DNA of 32,340 bases from Aquabacterium sp. (GCA_023150345.1 JAKLLB010000051.1:1-32340); one strand, 5' to 3'. Shown: positions 1 to 8,682, counted from the stretch's first letter. The notes: generated from the sequence alone by a model not told the origin. Translations and numbers: made by a program.

Positions 1-1823
1 CGGTTGTCCTGCGCTCGACCGAGCCCCTGGGCTGGTTTCCGCAGCGGCTGACCGATAGCCTGGAACAGTGGGCGGCGGAAGCCCCGGACCGCACGCTGGT
101 GGCGCGCCGCGGACCCGATGGGGCATGGATACGCATCGGCTATGCGCAGATGCTGCAACGGGTACAGGCCGTTGCGCACGGGTTGCTGCAGCATGACCTG
201 TCGCCCGACCGGCCGCTGATGGTGCTGTCCGACAACGACATCGAGCACTTCACGCTGCTGCTGGCGGCGATGTGGGTCGGCGTGCCGTGCGTGCCGGTGT
301 CGCCGGCCTATTCGCTGGTGTCGCAGGACTACGGCAAGCTGCGGCACATCGTGCAGACGGCTACGCCCGGCTTGGTGTTCGCCCGTGACGCAGCCTACGC
401 ACGCGCCATCGATGCGACGGTGCCGTCATCGGTGCCGGTGGTGTTGGCCAACGATGCGGCGGTCGGACTCGTGCGCTCGCAGGGCGCTCTGACCGCCCAC
501 GTGGTGTCGAGCTTCGAGCACATGCTGCAAGCGCAGCCCAGCGCCGCCGTGGTCGCGGCGCACGGGGCCGTGGGACCCGACACGATCGCGAAGATCCTGT
601 TCACCTCGGGCTCCACGCGCATGCCCAAGGGCGTGATCAACACGCAGCGCATGCTGTGTGCCAACCAGCAGATGCTGCGCCAGACCCTGCGCTTCCTGGG
701 TGAGGAGCCGCCCGTGCTCGTCGACTGGCTGCCCTGGAACCACACCTTCGGTGGCAACCACAACATCGGGATTGCGCTCTACAACGGCGGTACCCTCTAC
801 ATCGACGATGGTCGCCCGACCCCGCAGGGTATCGCCCAGACGCTGGACAACCTGCGTGAAATCGCGCCGACGATCTACTTCAACGTGCCCAAGGGCTACG
901 AGGAGATCGTGCAGGCCATGGACACCGACGAGAAGCTGCGCGCGCGCCTGTTCAGCCGGGCGCGGGCGTTCATGTATGCCGGAGCCGGGTTGAGCCAGGC
1001 GGTGTGGGACCGGCTCGATGCCCATGCCGAGGCCGCCGTCGGTGAGCGCGTGCGCGTGATCACCAGCCTGGGCATGACCGAGACGGCCCCGGCTTGCACT
1101 TTTGCCGTGGGTACCGACCTGCGTTCGGGCCATGTGGGGCTTCCGCTGCCGGGTGTCGAGGTGAAGCTGGTGCCCGATACCAGCGGCAGTGGCAAGATCG
1201 AGATCCGCTTTCGCGGACCCAACGTCATGCCGGGTTACTGGCGCGCTCCCGAGCAGACGGCCGACGCCTTCGACGATGAGGGCTACTACCGCACCGGTGA
1301 TGCGGTTCGCTTCGTCGACGAAGCCGATCCGCAGCGCGGCCTCCTGTTCGACGGTCGAACCGCCGAGGACTTCAAGCTCTCGACGGGTACCTTCGTGAGC
1401 GTGGGACCGCTGCGCGGGCGCATCGTGCTGGCGGGCGCACCTTGCGTGCTCGATGTCGTTGTCACAGGGCTGAATCGCGACGAGGTCGGCGCGCTCGTGT
1501 TTCCCCGTCTGGATGCCTGCCGCGCCCTGGCCGGACTGGCGCCCGATGTGCCGGCACCGGACGTGCTCCACCATCCAAAGGTGCGCGGCTATTTCCAGGC
1601 GCTTGCTGACCGGATGTGGCGCGAGGCCACCGGCAGCGCCAGCCGTGTGGCCCGCTGGCATGTGATGGCCGAGCCGCCTTCGATTGACCGGGGCGAGATC
1701 ACCGACAAGGGGTCGATCAACCAACGTGCCGTGCTCGCCCACCGAGAGGCGTTGGTCGAGGCCCTCTACGAGGGGCGCGAGGCCGACCCCTTCCTGATCC
1801 TGCCGTCCGGTTTCCGGCCCTGA
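1..1823 (+). CDS. Feruloyl-CoA synthase-like aryl-CoA ligase (5' end outside window)
   Basis: An AMP-forming acyl/aryl-CoA ligase that would activate a phenylpropenoid or other aromatic acid with ATP and CoA. The frame is open from base 3, and the residues before the GTG at 99 (VVLRSTEPLGWFP) look like the conserved N-terminus of this family, so the true start lies upstream. The adenylation P-loop at about 600-632 reads FTSGSTRMPKG followed by VINTQRML, wording I associate with feruloyl-CoA synthases; Arg sits where most AMP ligases have Gly. The GMTETAP motif (about 1072-1092), the YRTGD motif (about 1288-1302) and the C-terminal catalytic-type lysine in EITDKGS (Lys codon 1707-1709) are present. 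It is followed 47 bp later by an SDR gene. Exact substrate is inferred; other aryl acids are possible. Confidence 0.88.
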   Translation, partial: VVLRSTEPLGWFPQRLTDSLEQWAAEAPDRTLVARRGPDGAWIRIGYAQMLQRVQAVAHGLLQHDLSPDRPLMVLSDNDIEHFTLLLAAMWVGVPCVPVSPAYSLVSQDYGKLRHIVQTATPGLVFARDAAYARAIDATVPSSVPVVLANDAAVGLVRSQGALTAHVVSSFEHMLQAQPSAAVVAAHGAVGPDTIAKILFTSGSTRMPKGVINTQRMLCANQQMLRQTLRFLGEEPPVLVDWLPWNHTFGGNHNIGIALYNGGTLYIDDGRPTPQGIAQTLDNLREIAPTIYFNVPKGYEEIVQAMDTDEKLRARLFSRARAFMYAGAGLSQAVWDRLDAHAEAAVGERVRVITSLGMTETAPACTFAVGTDLRSGHVGLPLPGVEVKLVPDTSGSGKIEIRFRGPNVMPGYWRAPEQTADAFDDEGYYRTGDAVRFVDEADPQRGLLFDGRTAEDFKLSTGTFVSVGPLRGRIVLAGAPCVLDVVVTGLNRDEVGALVFPRLDACRALAGLAPDVPAPDVLHHPKVRGYFQALADRMWREATGSASRVARWHVMAEPPSIDRGEITDKGSINQRAVLAHREALVEALYEGREADPFLILPSGFRP

Positions 1824-1870
1824 GCGACGGGTTCGGCCTCCGCTTGTGAACGATCGATAGGAAGACTGCA

Positions 1871-2635
1871 ATGCAGATTGTTGGACAGTCGGCACTGGTC
1901 ACCGGGGGTGGCTCCGGACTGGGCGAGGCGCTGGTGCGCCTGCTGGTGCGCCAGGGCGCGAGGGTGGCCATCCTCGACATCAACGCCGATGGTGCGCGGC
2001 GGGTGGCGGCCGAGACCGGTGCATTGGCGTGCCCGTGCGACATCACCGACGGCCCATCGGTGGAGGCGGCGCTCGATGCCGCCACGCAGGCCCACGGCGT
2101 GCCCCGCCTGGTGCTCAACGTGGCCGGCATCGGCACCGCGCGGCGCATCATCGCCAAGGACGGCACGCCGGCGCCGCTGGCCGACTTCGAGCGCGTGGTG
2201 CGCGTCAACCTGGTGGGCACCTACAACGTCACCCGCCTGGCCGTGGCGCGCATCGCGCGGTTGGAGCCGCTGGACGACGGCGAGCGCGGTGTTGTGCTGT
2301 GCACGGCGTCGGTGGCGGCCTACGATGGCCAGGTGGGCCAGGAGGCGTATTCAGCGAGCAAAGGCGGGGTGGTCTCGATGACGCTGCCCCTGGCGCGCGA
2401 CCTGGCCCAGTGGGGCATCCGCGTGGCCACCGTCGCGCCGGGGCTGTTCGCCACGCCGTTGATGAACGAGCTGCCTGAAGCCGTTCAGCAATCTCTGGCC
2501 GCGTCGATCCCGTTTCCGAAGCGGCTGGGCCGGCCCGAGGAGTTCGCCGAGCTGGCCGCGCACATCATTGCCAACGGGCACCTCAACGGCGAGGTGATCC
2601 GGCTCGACGGAGCCTTGCGCATGGCCCCGCGCTGA
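1871..2635 (+). CDS. SDR-family NAD-dependent 3-hydroxyacyl-CoA dehydrogenase-like protein
   Basis: A 254-residue classical short-chain dehydrogenase. Visible are the TGGGSGLG nucleotide-binding motif (residues 11-18), an acidic Asp36 after the second beta strand that favours NAD over NADP, NVAG (83-86), Asn113, and the catalytic Ser147-Tyr160-Lys164 set (YSASK). The overall pattern resembles the 17-beta-HSD10 / type II 3-hydroxyacyl-CoA dehydrogenase branch, which oxidises beta-hydroxyacyl-CoA. Placed right after an aryl-CoA ligase, it may oxidise the beta-hydroxy intermediate of CoA-dependent side-chain shortening of a phenylpropanoid; that role is inferred. An AGGAAGA ribosome site lies just before the ATG. 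Being an SDR is near certain, the substrate is not. Confidence 0.88.
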   Translation: MQIVGQSALVTGGGSGLGEALVRLLVRQGARVAILDINADGARRVAAETGALACPCDITDGPSVEAALDAATQAHGVPRLVLNVAGIGTARRIIAKDGTPAPLADFERVVRVNLVGTYNVTRLAVARIARLEPLDDGERGVVLCTASVAAYDGQVGQEAYSASKGGVVSMTLPLARDLAQWGIRVATVAPGLFATPLMNELPEAVQQSLAASIPFPKRLGRPEEFAELAAHIIANGHLNGEVIRLDGALRMAPR

Positions 2636-2724
2636 TCGAACCTTGGACATCGCGCGGCCATGGTGGCGCTGCGCGAGCCTGCCGGTTGCTAGCCACCCGA
2701 AACCCGATAGTGGAGACACGTACG

Positions 2725-3861
2725 ATGAAGCTCATCCGGACCCTGGTGGCGTCTGCCGCCGCCCTGCTGGTAACCCTGCCCGCGCTGGCCGACATCACGG
2801 TCGGCATCAGCCTGCCCTTGACGGGGCCGGCCTCGGGCCTGGGCATCCCGATGCAGAACCAGTTCAAGCTGTGGCCGGCTACCGTTGCCGGCGAGAAGCT
2901 GAAGGTCATCATCCTCGATGACGCGACCGACCCGACCAAGGGCGTGCAGAACGCGCGGCGCTTCGTCACCGACGAGAAGGTCGACCTCATCATTGGCTCG
3001 GCCGCCACACCGGTGGCGATCCCGATGGCTGCAGTGGCGGCCGAATCGGGCACCGTGCAGCTGGCCGCCTCGCCCGCCGCGCTGCCGCCGGGCAAGGATG
3101 CCTGGACTTTCCGCCTGCCGCAGTCGACCTCGGTGATGGCCTATCCCATCGTGACGCTGATGCGCAAGCAGGGCGTCAAGACGGTGGGCTTTCTCGGCTA
3201 CTCCGATGCGTATGGCGAGCAATGGCTCAAGGACTTCACCGCGCTCGCCGAGAAGTCGGGCATCAAGGTGGTGGCGGCCGAGCGGTTCGCACGCACCGAC
3301 ACCAGTGTGACGGCGCAGGCGCTCAAGCTCGCGGCTGCCAATCCGGATGCGATGCTGGTGGTGGCCTCCGGGTCCGGCGCGGCCATGCCGCAAAAGGGAC
3401 TGGTCGAGCGCGGCTACAAGGGCAAGGTGTACCAGACCCACGCCGCGGCCATGCGCGACCTGATGCGCATCGGTGGCAAGGATGTCGAGGGGACCTATGT
3501 CGTGTCCGGTCCGGCGGTGGTGGGTGAGTTGCTGCCCGACAGCCACCCGTCGAAGCCGGTGGCCATCGACTTCGTCACCAAGTATGAGAAGGCCTATGGC
3601 GCCGGCTCACGCAACCAGTTCGCCGGTCACAGCTACGACGCCTTGCTGGTGCTGGAAAAGGTGGTTCCGGTGGCGCTGAAGAAGGCCAAGCCGGGAACGC
3701 CGGAGTTCCGCGCCGCTCTCAAGGACGCCATCGAGAACATGGGCCGCATGGTCTTTGCGCACGGCATCATGAATTGGACCAAGGACGATCACTGGGGCTA
3801 CACGACCAAGACTGGCGTGATTTTGAAGGTCGTCAATGGCGACTGGGCTTACGAGGAATAA
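2725..3861 (+). CDS. ABC transporter substrate-binding protein, LivJ/aromatic-acid type (SBP1)
   Basis: A 378-residue periplasmic binding protein of the branched-chain amino acid class (Peripla_BP_6). The N-terminus is a typical signal peptide (basic MKLIR, hydrophobic core, cleavage likely after Ala22 in LPALA-D). The chosen ATG follows a GGAGA ribosome site; an earlier in-frame ATG at 2686 would put 13 polar residues before the signal and is rejected. The mature start ITVGISLPLTGPASGLG is the family's ligand-pocket strand and loop. It is the first gene of a complete importer (permease, permease-ATPase fusion, ATPase). Relatives near phenylacetate or benzoate genes bind aromatic acids, so an aromatic ligand is likely but inferred. 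It is clearly paralogous to the second binding protein at 14321-15469. Confidence 0.92.
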   Translation: MKLIRTLVASAAALLVTLPALADITVGISLPLTGPASGLGIPMQNQFKLWPATVAGEKLKVIILDDATDPTKGVQNARRFVTDEKVDLIIGSAATPVAIPMAAVAAESGTVQLAASPAALPPGKDAWTFRLPQSTSVMAYPIVTLMRKQGVKTVGFLGYSDAYGEQWLKDFTALAEKSGIKVVAAERFARTDTSVTAQALKLAAANPDAMLVVASGSGAAMPQKGLVERGYKGKVYQTHAAAMRDLMRIGGKDVEGTYVVSGPAVVGELLPDSHPSKPVAIDFVTKYEKAYGAGSRNQFAGHSYDALLVLEKVVPVALKKAKPGTPEFRAALKDAIENMGRMVFAHGIMNWTKDDHWGYTTKTGVILKVVNGDWAYEE

Positions 3862-3911
3862 CCCGCAGTCCCAACTCGGCCCAAGGCCATCACAATGGCG
3901 CGCCCCGATTT

Positions 3912-3939
3912 GATTCGTCGACCGATCGGTCGAAGAATC
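3912..3939. promoter_or_regulatory. 28-bp near-perfect inverted repeat before livH-type permease (operator or hairpin)
   Basis: The 113-bp gap between the binding-protein and permease genes contains a dyad spanning these bases with only one mismatched pair (3917/3934). Its core, 3918-3933, is the perfect 16-bp palindrome TCGACCGATCGGTCGA. A further GGTCGG half-site follows at 3940-3945. A TetR-type operator is one reading, since a similar GACC/GGTC palindrome precedes paaI. As RNA it would form a 12-bp stem (one mismatch) with a 4-nt loop, which could instead set lower expression of the membrane genes relative to the binding protein. The symmetry is directly visible; its function is not known. 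Confidence 0.6.
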
Positions 3940-3974
3940 GGTCGGAGGCGCCCCCGCAAACCACAGCCTGAGCC

Positions 3975-5012
3975 ATGGACTTTTCGATCGCCAGCATCCT
4001 GGCGCTGGACGGCATCACGAATGGCGCGATCTATGCGCTGTTGGCACTGGCCACGGTGCTGGTATTCGCCGTCACACGCGTGATCTTCATTCCTCAGGGT
4101 GAGTTCGTCACCTTCGGCGCCCTCACACTGGCCATGCTGCAGATGGGGCAGGTGCCGGGCACGGCATGGTTCCTGCTGGTGCTGGCCGGCGTGACCGCCG
4201 TCACCGACGCCTGGCACGGGCTGCGCCGCGGCCAGTCACATGGACGGACGGTGCGTCGTGTGCTGGGCACGCTGGCCTATCCGGTAGCGGTCGTTGCATT
4301 GGTGTTCTGGGCGGCGCCGCAGAAGTTCCCCATGTGGGCACAAGCGCTGCTCACGCTGGCGCTGGTCACGCCCTTCGGCGGGCTGATCTACCGCCTGGCC
4401 TACGAGTCTCTGGCCGATGCCACGGTACTGGTGTTGTTGATCGTTTCGGTGGGCGTGCACTTCGCGCTCACCGGCCTGGGCCTGTACTACTTCGGCGCCG
4501 AGGGCTTCCGCAACCCCAGCTTCTGGGATGACCGCTTCACTCTCGGCCCGGTGACGCTGTCGGGCCAGGCGCTGATCATTTTCGTGGCCTCGCTGGCCTT
4601 GATCGTCATGCTGTGGCTCTTCTTCGAGCGCAGCCTTCACGGCAAGGCCCTGCGCGCAACCGCCGTCAACCGCCTGGGCGCGCGATTGATGGGCATCTCC
4701 AGCCAGTCGGCCGGGCGGCTCACGTTCACCCTGGCCGCGTTCATCGGCGCGCTGTCCGGGCTGCTGATCGGTCCGACCACGACCGTGTTCTACGACTCTG
4801 GCTTCCTGATCGGCTTGAAAGGGTTCGTCGCCGCGGTGTTCGCGGGGCTGTCGAGCTATCCGCTGGCGCTGGTAGGCGCCATGGCAGTGGGGCTGCTCGA
4901 GGCGTTCGGTTCGTTCTGGGCCAGTTCCTTCAAGGAGGTCATCGTCTTCGGCTCGATCATCCCGGTGCTGCTGTGGCGCTCGCTGCGCGATCCGCATGGC
5001 GAGGAGCACTGA
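3975..5012 (+). CDS. ABC transporter permease, LivH type
   Basis: A 345-residue, strongly hydrophobic inner-membrane permease of the branched-chain amino acid/aromatic acid importer family. The N-terminal [20 protein letters not shown] is the usual LivH opening, and the C-terminal half carries the long cytoplasmic loop ([20 protein letters not shown]) that contacts the ATPase. It is longer than a typical LivH of about 290-300 residues, with an extra hydrophilic-then-hydrophobic stretch around residues 70-115 ([12 protein letters not shown]). It ends one base before the next gene's ATG, so the two are almost certainly co-translated. Confidence 0.92.
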   Translation: MDFSIASILALDGITNGAIYALLALATVLVFAVTRVIFIPQGEFVTFGALTLAMLQMGQVPGTAWFLLVLAGVTAVTDAWHGLRRGQSHGRTVRRVLGTLAYPVAVVALVFWAAPQKFPMWAQALLTLALVTPFGGLIYRLAYESLADATVLVLLIVSVGVHFALTGLGLYYFGAEGFRNPSFWDDRFTLGPVTLSGQALIIFVASLALIVMLWLFFERSLHGKALRATAVNRLGARLMGISSQSAGRLTFTLAAFIGALSGLLIGPTTTVFYDSGFLIGLKGFVAAVFAGLSSYPLALVGAMAVGLLEAFGSFWASSFKEVIVFGSIIPVLLWRSLRDPHGEEH

Positions 5013-5013
5013 C

Positions 5014-6783
5014 ATGACCACACTGCGAAATTTCGGCTTTCCCCTGTTCGCGGCGGCGATGCTGGCCCTTCCGCTGCTGCCGCTGCCGGACTTCTGGATC
5101 ACGCAGCTCAACTACATCGGTCTGTACGCGCTGGTCTCGCTGGGGCTGGTGGTGCTCACCGGCGTAGCCGGCCTGACATCGTTCGGCCAGGCCGCGTTCG
5201 TCGGGGTCGGCGCATACACGGCTGCGCTCATGTCGGTCAACCTCGGCATCTCGCCCTGGTTCTCGCTCTTTGCCGGCATCGGCGCCAGCGTGTTGGTGGC
5301 CCTGGTGCTGGGCGCGATCACGCTGCGCATGTCGGGCCACTACCTGCCGCTGGCCACCATCGCCTGGGGTCTGACGATCTACTACTCCATCTCCAACATG
5401 GAGTTCCTTGGCAAGTACGATGGCATCCTGGGCGTGCCACCCATCACGCTGGGTGGTGTCAGCCTGGGCAGCGGGCGAGGCATCTATGCGCTGATCTGGG
5501 CATTTGCACTGGCCGCCGCGCTGGGCGTGACCTGGCTGCTCGACTCGCGCCCGGGCCGGGCAATCCGATCCCTCAAGACCGGCACCACCATGGCCGAGTC
5601 CATGGGCATCTCGACCTTCCGCTACAAGGTGGTGGCGTTCGTGCTGGCCGCCGTGCTGGCCGCGATTTCCGGCTGGTTGTTCGCCCACTTCCAGCGCACG
5701 GTCAACCCGTCGCCGTTCGGACTGAACAAGGGCATCGAGTACCTGTTCATGGTGGTGCTGGGCGGGGTCGGCCATGTGTGGGGCGCGTTCCTCGGGGCCG
5801 GCGTGCTCAAGTTGATCGAGGACCAGCTTCAGGTGCTGCTGCCGCGCCTCATCGGTACCAGCGGCAATTTCGAGATCATCGTTTTCGGTTTGGTGATGAT
5901 CGCCGTGCTCAAGTACGCGCCCGACGGGCTGTGGACCTTCCTTGGCAGGCTGGTGCCGGCGCGGCAGCGCGTGCGCGATTGGGAGGGCGCCCCCCGGCTG
6001 CCTGCTCGGGCAAAACCTGCGCACGGCGAGCTCTTGCTCGAAGTCGAAAAGGTGCGCAAGGAGTTCGGTGGCCTGGTCGCGGTCAATGACGTGACGTTCC
6101 AGATGCGGGCCGGCGAAATCGTCGGCTTGATCGGCCCCAACGGGGCCGGCAAGTCCACCACCTTCAACCTCATCACCGGCGTGCTGGCACTCACCAGCGG
6201 AACGGTGCGTTTCCGCGGCCAGGAGGTCGGCCGGATGGTGTCCCGGGCCATCGCCCAGCTCGGTGTGTCGCGCACCTTCCAGCACGTCAAGATGATCCCG
6301 GAGATGACGGTGCTCGAGAACGTGGCACTGGGCGCCTATACCCGCACGCGCAGCGGAACGGTACGGGCCATGCTCAGACTCGACCGCGCCGAGGAGCGCC
6401 AGGCCATGGCAGAGGCTGAAGCGCAACTCGCGCGCATCGGCATGACCGACAAGATGCATGAGCTGGCCGGGAACCTCGCGCTCGGTCCGCAGCGCCTGAT
6501 GGAAATCGCGCGCGCGTTGTGTACGGATCCGACACTGTTGCTTCTCGACGAGCCGGCCGCTGGCCTGCGGCACAAGGAGAAGCAGGCGTTGGCAGCGGTG
6601 CTGCGGCAGCTCAAGTCCGAGGGCATGAGCATCCTGCTGGTCGAGCACGACATGGATTTCGTGATGGGCCTGACCGACCGCATCGTCGTGATGGAGTTCG
6701 GTACCCGCCTGATGGTCGGCACGCCTGCCGAGGTGCAGGCGAGCCCGGCGGTGCGCGCGGCCTACCTGGGAACGGAGCACTGA
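5014..6783 (+). CDS. Fused LivM-type permease and LivG-type ATPase of the ABC importer
   Basis: One 589-residue chain joins two subunits that are usually separate. Residues 1 to about 312 are a LivM-like permease (GLYALVSLGLVVLTGVAGLTSFGQAAF family signature, then several membrane spans). A short polar linker (about 313-339) leads into a LivG-like ATPase at 340-589. Seen there are Walker A GPNGAGKST (374-382), a degenerate ABC signature NLALGPQR (487-494), Walker B LLLLDEP (508-514, Glu513) and the switch histidine in VEHD (about 543-546). The ATG at 5014 follows GAGGAG and sits one base after the previous stop; the in-frame ATG at 4996 lies inside the upstream gene. Such fusions are known in aromatic-acid Liv-type importers. 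Confidence 0.93.
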   Translation: MTTLRNFGFPLFAAAMLALPLLPLPDFWITQLNYIGLYALVSLGLVVLTGVAGLTSFGQAAFVGVGAYTAALMSVNLGISPWFSLFAGIGASVLVALVLGAITLRMSGHYLPLATIAWGLTIYYSISNMEFLGKYDGILGVPPITLGGVSLGSGRGIYALIWAFALAAALGVTWLLDSRPGRAIRSLKTGTTMAESMGISTFRYKVVAFVLAAVLAAISGWLFAHFQRTVNPSPFGLNKGIEYLFMVVLGGVGHVWGAFLGAGVLKLIEDQLQVLLPRLIGTSGNFEIIVFGLVMIAVLKYAPDGLWTFLGRLVPARQRVRDWEGAPRLPARAKPAHGELLLEVEKVRKEFGGLVAVNDVTFQMRAGEIVGLIGPNGAGKSTTFNLITGVLALTSGTVRFRGQEVGRMVSRAIAQLGVSRTFQHVKMIPEMTVLENVALGAYTRTRSGTVRAMLRLDRAEERQAMAEAEAQLARIGMTDKMHELAGNLALGPQRLMEIARALCTDPTLLLLDEPAAGLRHKEKQALAAVLRQLKSEGMSILLVEHDMDFVMGLTDRIVVMEFGTRLMVGTPAEVQASPAVRAAYLGTEH

Positions 6784-6784
6784 C

Positions 6785-7531
6785 GTGGGCGAAGCTCTGT
6801 TGCATGTGAGTGCGTTGCACGCTGGCTACGGTCGCGCCGAGGTGCTGACCGGACTGGATCTGCGGCTGGAACGCGGCCAGGTCGTGACGGTGATCGGTCC
6901 CAACGGTGCCGGCAAGTCCACCACGCTGAATGCGCTGATGGCGGTGCTGCCCTCGCGGGGCCAGGTCGTTTTCGACGGCATCGACCTGGCCGACGTGGAC
7001 CTCGAGGAGCGTGTCATGCTGGGCATGGCGCTGGTGCCGGAGAAGCGCGAGTTGTTCGGCACCATGCCTGTAGAAGACAACCTCGTTCTGGGCGGCTATC
7101 GATCGATGAAGCTGCGCAAACCCAACTGGCGAGGGGAGCTCGATCGGGTGTACGAGCTCTTTCCTCGGCTGAAGGAGCGCCGCAACCAGCTGGCCGGAAC
7201 ACTCTCGGGCGGCGAGCGACAGATGCTGGCTGTCGGGCGCGCGTTGATGTCGTCGCCCAAGCTCCTGATGCTCGACGAACCCAGCCTCGGCTTGGCACCG
7301 CTGATCGTGCGGGAGATCTTCCGCATCATCTCGCGCTTGCGCGAGCAGGGCGTGAGCATCCTGCTGATCGAACAGAACGCGCGTGCGGCGCTCGAGGTGG
7401 CTGACCACGGCTATGTGCTCGAGACTGGCGCCATTGCGCTGCAAGGACCCGCAGCCCAGCTGGCTGGTGACCCGCGGGTGATCGAAACTTACCTGGGCGC
7501 GGCTCGCAAGACCGCGGCCGAGGCCGACTGA
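6785..7531 (+). CDS. ABC transporter ATPase, LivF type
   Basis: A 248-residue stand-alone ATPase that would pair with the ATPase half of the preceding fusion to power the importer. Walker A is GPNGAGKST (38-46), the ABC signature LSGGERQ (140-146), Walker B LLMLDEPSLGLAP (160-172), and the usual LivF switch region has IEQN instead of a histidine (195-198). It starts with GTG one base after the preceding TGA, so translation is coupled. The next gene, a MarR regulator, begins six bases after its stop, suggesting that regulator is co-transcribed with the transporter. Confidence 0.93.
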   Translation: MGEALLHVSALHAGYGRAEVLTGLDLRLERGQVVTVIGPNGAGKSTTLNALMAVLPSRGQVVFDGIDLADVDLEERVMLGMALVPEKRELFGTMPVEDNLVLGGYRSMKLRKPNWRGELDRVYELFPRLKERRNQLAGTLSGGERQMLAVGRALMSSPKLLMLDEPSLGLAPLIVREIFRIISRLREQGVSILLIEQNARAALEVADHGYVLETGAIALQGPAAQLAGDPRVIETYLGAARKTAAEAD

Positions 7532-7537
7532 GTCATC

Positions 7538-8008
7538 ATGGGACTGCGCGGCCGCGTGCCGGAGGCTGCGCCGGTCGACGATGTGGCCCTTGGCGCGCTG
7601 GAAGAGGTCTTGGGCTATCACGTCGCCCGGGCCGCCGTGGTGACGGTCGGTCTGTTCGAGCGCCATGTCGGTGACCGCTTCGGCCTGCGCAAGGTGGAGT
7701 TCTCCATCCTGATGCTGCTGGCTGCCAACGCGGCGCTGTCGCCCAAGCGCCTGGGCCAGGTGCTGTTGCTGTCGCCGCCGAACCTCACGCTGCTCCTCGA
7801 TCGCCTTCAGGAGCGCTCACTGTTGCGGCGCGAACGCAATCCGCTGGACGGCCGATCGCAGAACGTCGTGCTCACCGATGCCGGGCGCGCCCTCGCCAGC
7901 GAGGCCGCGGCGGCTGCGCGCACGATGGAGGCTGAGCTTTCGGCGCGGCTGTCCGCTGCCGAGCACGCCATGCTGATCGAGTTGCTGCGCAAGGCCACGG
8001 GCCGCTGA
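7538..8008 (+). CDS. MarR-family transcriptional regulator
   Basis: A 156-residue winged-helix protein. The helix-turn-helix lies about residues 68-92 (LSPKRLGQVLLLSPPNLTLLLDRLQ split across the recognition helix), followed by a wing with the typical RNPLDGRSQNVVLTDAGR pattern (about 100-117). MarR proteins usually repress aromatic-degradation or efflux genes and release DNA when an aromatic acid or its CoA ester binds. Located at the end of the ligase-SDR-transporter run and just before the paa promoter gap, it may control either unit. No good Shine-Dalgarno is visible, consistent with coupling to the gene before it. The target is inferred. Confidence 0.9.
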   Translation: MGLRGRVPEAAPVDDVALGALEEVLGYHVARAAVVTVGLFERHVGDRFGLRKVEFSILMLLAANAALSPKRLGQVLLLSPPNLTLLLDRLQERSLLRRERNPLDGRSQNVVLTDAGRALASEAAAAARTMEAELSARLSAAEHAMLIELLRKATGR

Positions 8009-8038
8009 AGCCTGTCGACGGCGGCTCGCTCATTGGCG

Positions 8039-8057
8039 GAGGCCGTGGCGGGGCCTC
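8039..8057 (+). terminator. Possible weak terminator hairpin after the MarR gene
   Basis: GAGGCC (8039-8044) pairs with GGCCTC (8052-8057) around a 7-nt loop, 30 bp after the MarR stop and before the paa promoter gap. There is no T-tract, so intrinsic termination would be weak; chance occurrence in GC-rich DNA is possible. Confidence 0.3.
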
Positions 8058-8071
8058 TGGGCAGTCGATGA

Positions 8072-8082
8072 GGGAAATTCCC
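8072..8082. promoter_or_regulatory. 11-bp palindrome GGGAAATTCCC in the paa upstream region
   Basis: A perfect short palindrome in the 179-bp gap between the MarR gene and paaI. It could be a regulator site (MarR sites are often short AT-centred palindromes), but one palindrome of this length may arise by chance. Confidence 0.3.
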
Positions 8083-8139
8083 AGCGCGAAGGCGCTTGCC
8101 CGGCATGCGCGAGGCGCCGTACGATCAGCCCATTCCTCA

Positions 8140-8153
8140 ACCGACCGGTCGGT
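8140..8153. promoter_or_regulatory. Candidate TetR-type operator upstream of the paa operon
   Basis: The perfect 14-bp palindrome ACCGACCGGTCGGT lies 34 bp before the paaI start codon, in the only sizeable gap of the paa operon, and a further half-site-like TGACCGAT follows at 8161-8168. GACC/GGTC palindromes are common TetR-family operators, and a TetR gene is the eighth gene of this same operon, so autoregulation and repression by CoA-ester release is a natural guess. A related but differently spaced palindrome lies at 3918-3933. Symmetry is seen; the binding protein is inferred. Confidence 0.6.
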
Positions 8154-8187
8154 CAATTCCTGACCGATCCGAACCACCTGTTCCGAC

Positions 8188-8682
8188 ATGACCGCGCGCC
8201 ACCCCATGGCAGCCGCTGCCGCGTCGCCAGCCCAAGCGCAGGCGACAGCCGAGGCCGTGCGCGAGGCGATGTCTCGCGATGACGCCGTCATCCGCTTGCT
8301 CGGGCTGGAGGTTGTCACGATCGGGCCCGGCAGCGCTCGGGTGTCGATGCAGGTGCGATCCGACATGCTCAATGGCTTCGGGATTTGCCATGGCGGCTTG
8401 ATCGCGACGCTGGCCGATGCGGCGTTCGCCTATGCCTGCAACGCCTACAACGTCCAGACCGTGGCATCCGGCTTCTCGGTCGAACTGCTGGCTGGGGCGC
8501 ACGAGGGCGATCGTCTCGTGGCGGTCGCGCGCGAGGTGAGCCGCAAGGGGCGGCTCGGGGTCTACGACATCGAGGTTGACGATCAGCACGGCCGGCGAAT
8601 CGCGCTGTTTCGTGGCCATTCCTACACGATGGCGGGCCGGCCGGTGGTCGGCGGCTCGCCCCTGAACCCACGCGGAGGATGA
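8188..8682 (+). CDS. paaI: Hydroxyphenylacetyl-CoA thioesterase PaaI
   Basis: A 164-residue hotdog-fold thioesterase. The PaaI signature NGFGICHGGLIATLADAAFAYA starts at Asn62; Asn62 and Asp77 have the same 15-residue spacing as the catalytic Asn/Asp of characterised PaaI, and His68-Gly-Gly is present. PaaI hydrolyses dead-end or toxic ring-hydroxylated phenylacetyl-CoA intermediates, freeing CoA. It is about 20 residues longer than E. coli PaaI, due to an Ala-rich N-terminal leader; a later start is possible but no better one is obvious. It opens the paa operon and its stop codon abuts the paaK start with no gap. Confidence 0.93.
   Translation: MTARHPMAAAAASPAQAQATAEAVREAMSRDDAVIRLLGLEVVTIGPGSARVSMQVRSDMLNGFGICHGGLIATLADAAFAYACNAYNVQTVASGFSVELLAGAHEGDRLVAVAREVSRKGRLGVYDIEVDDQHGRRIALFRGHSYTMAGRPVVGGSPLNPRGG

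Noticed and set aside
426-1895. A 489-codon minus-strand open frame opposite the CoA ligase
   Set aside because: Shadow of the ligase gene, with no motif and no ribosome site.
4957-6780. A 607-codon minus-strand open frame opposite the permease-ATPase fusion
   Set aside because: Low-complexity His/Gln/Arg-rich translation, antisense to a clear gene; a codon-bias shadow.
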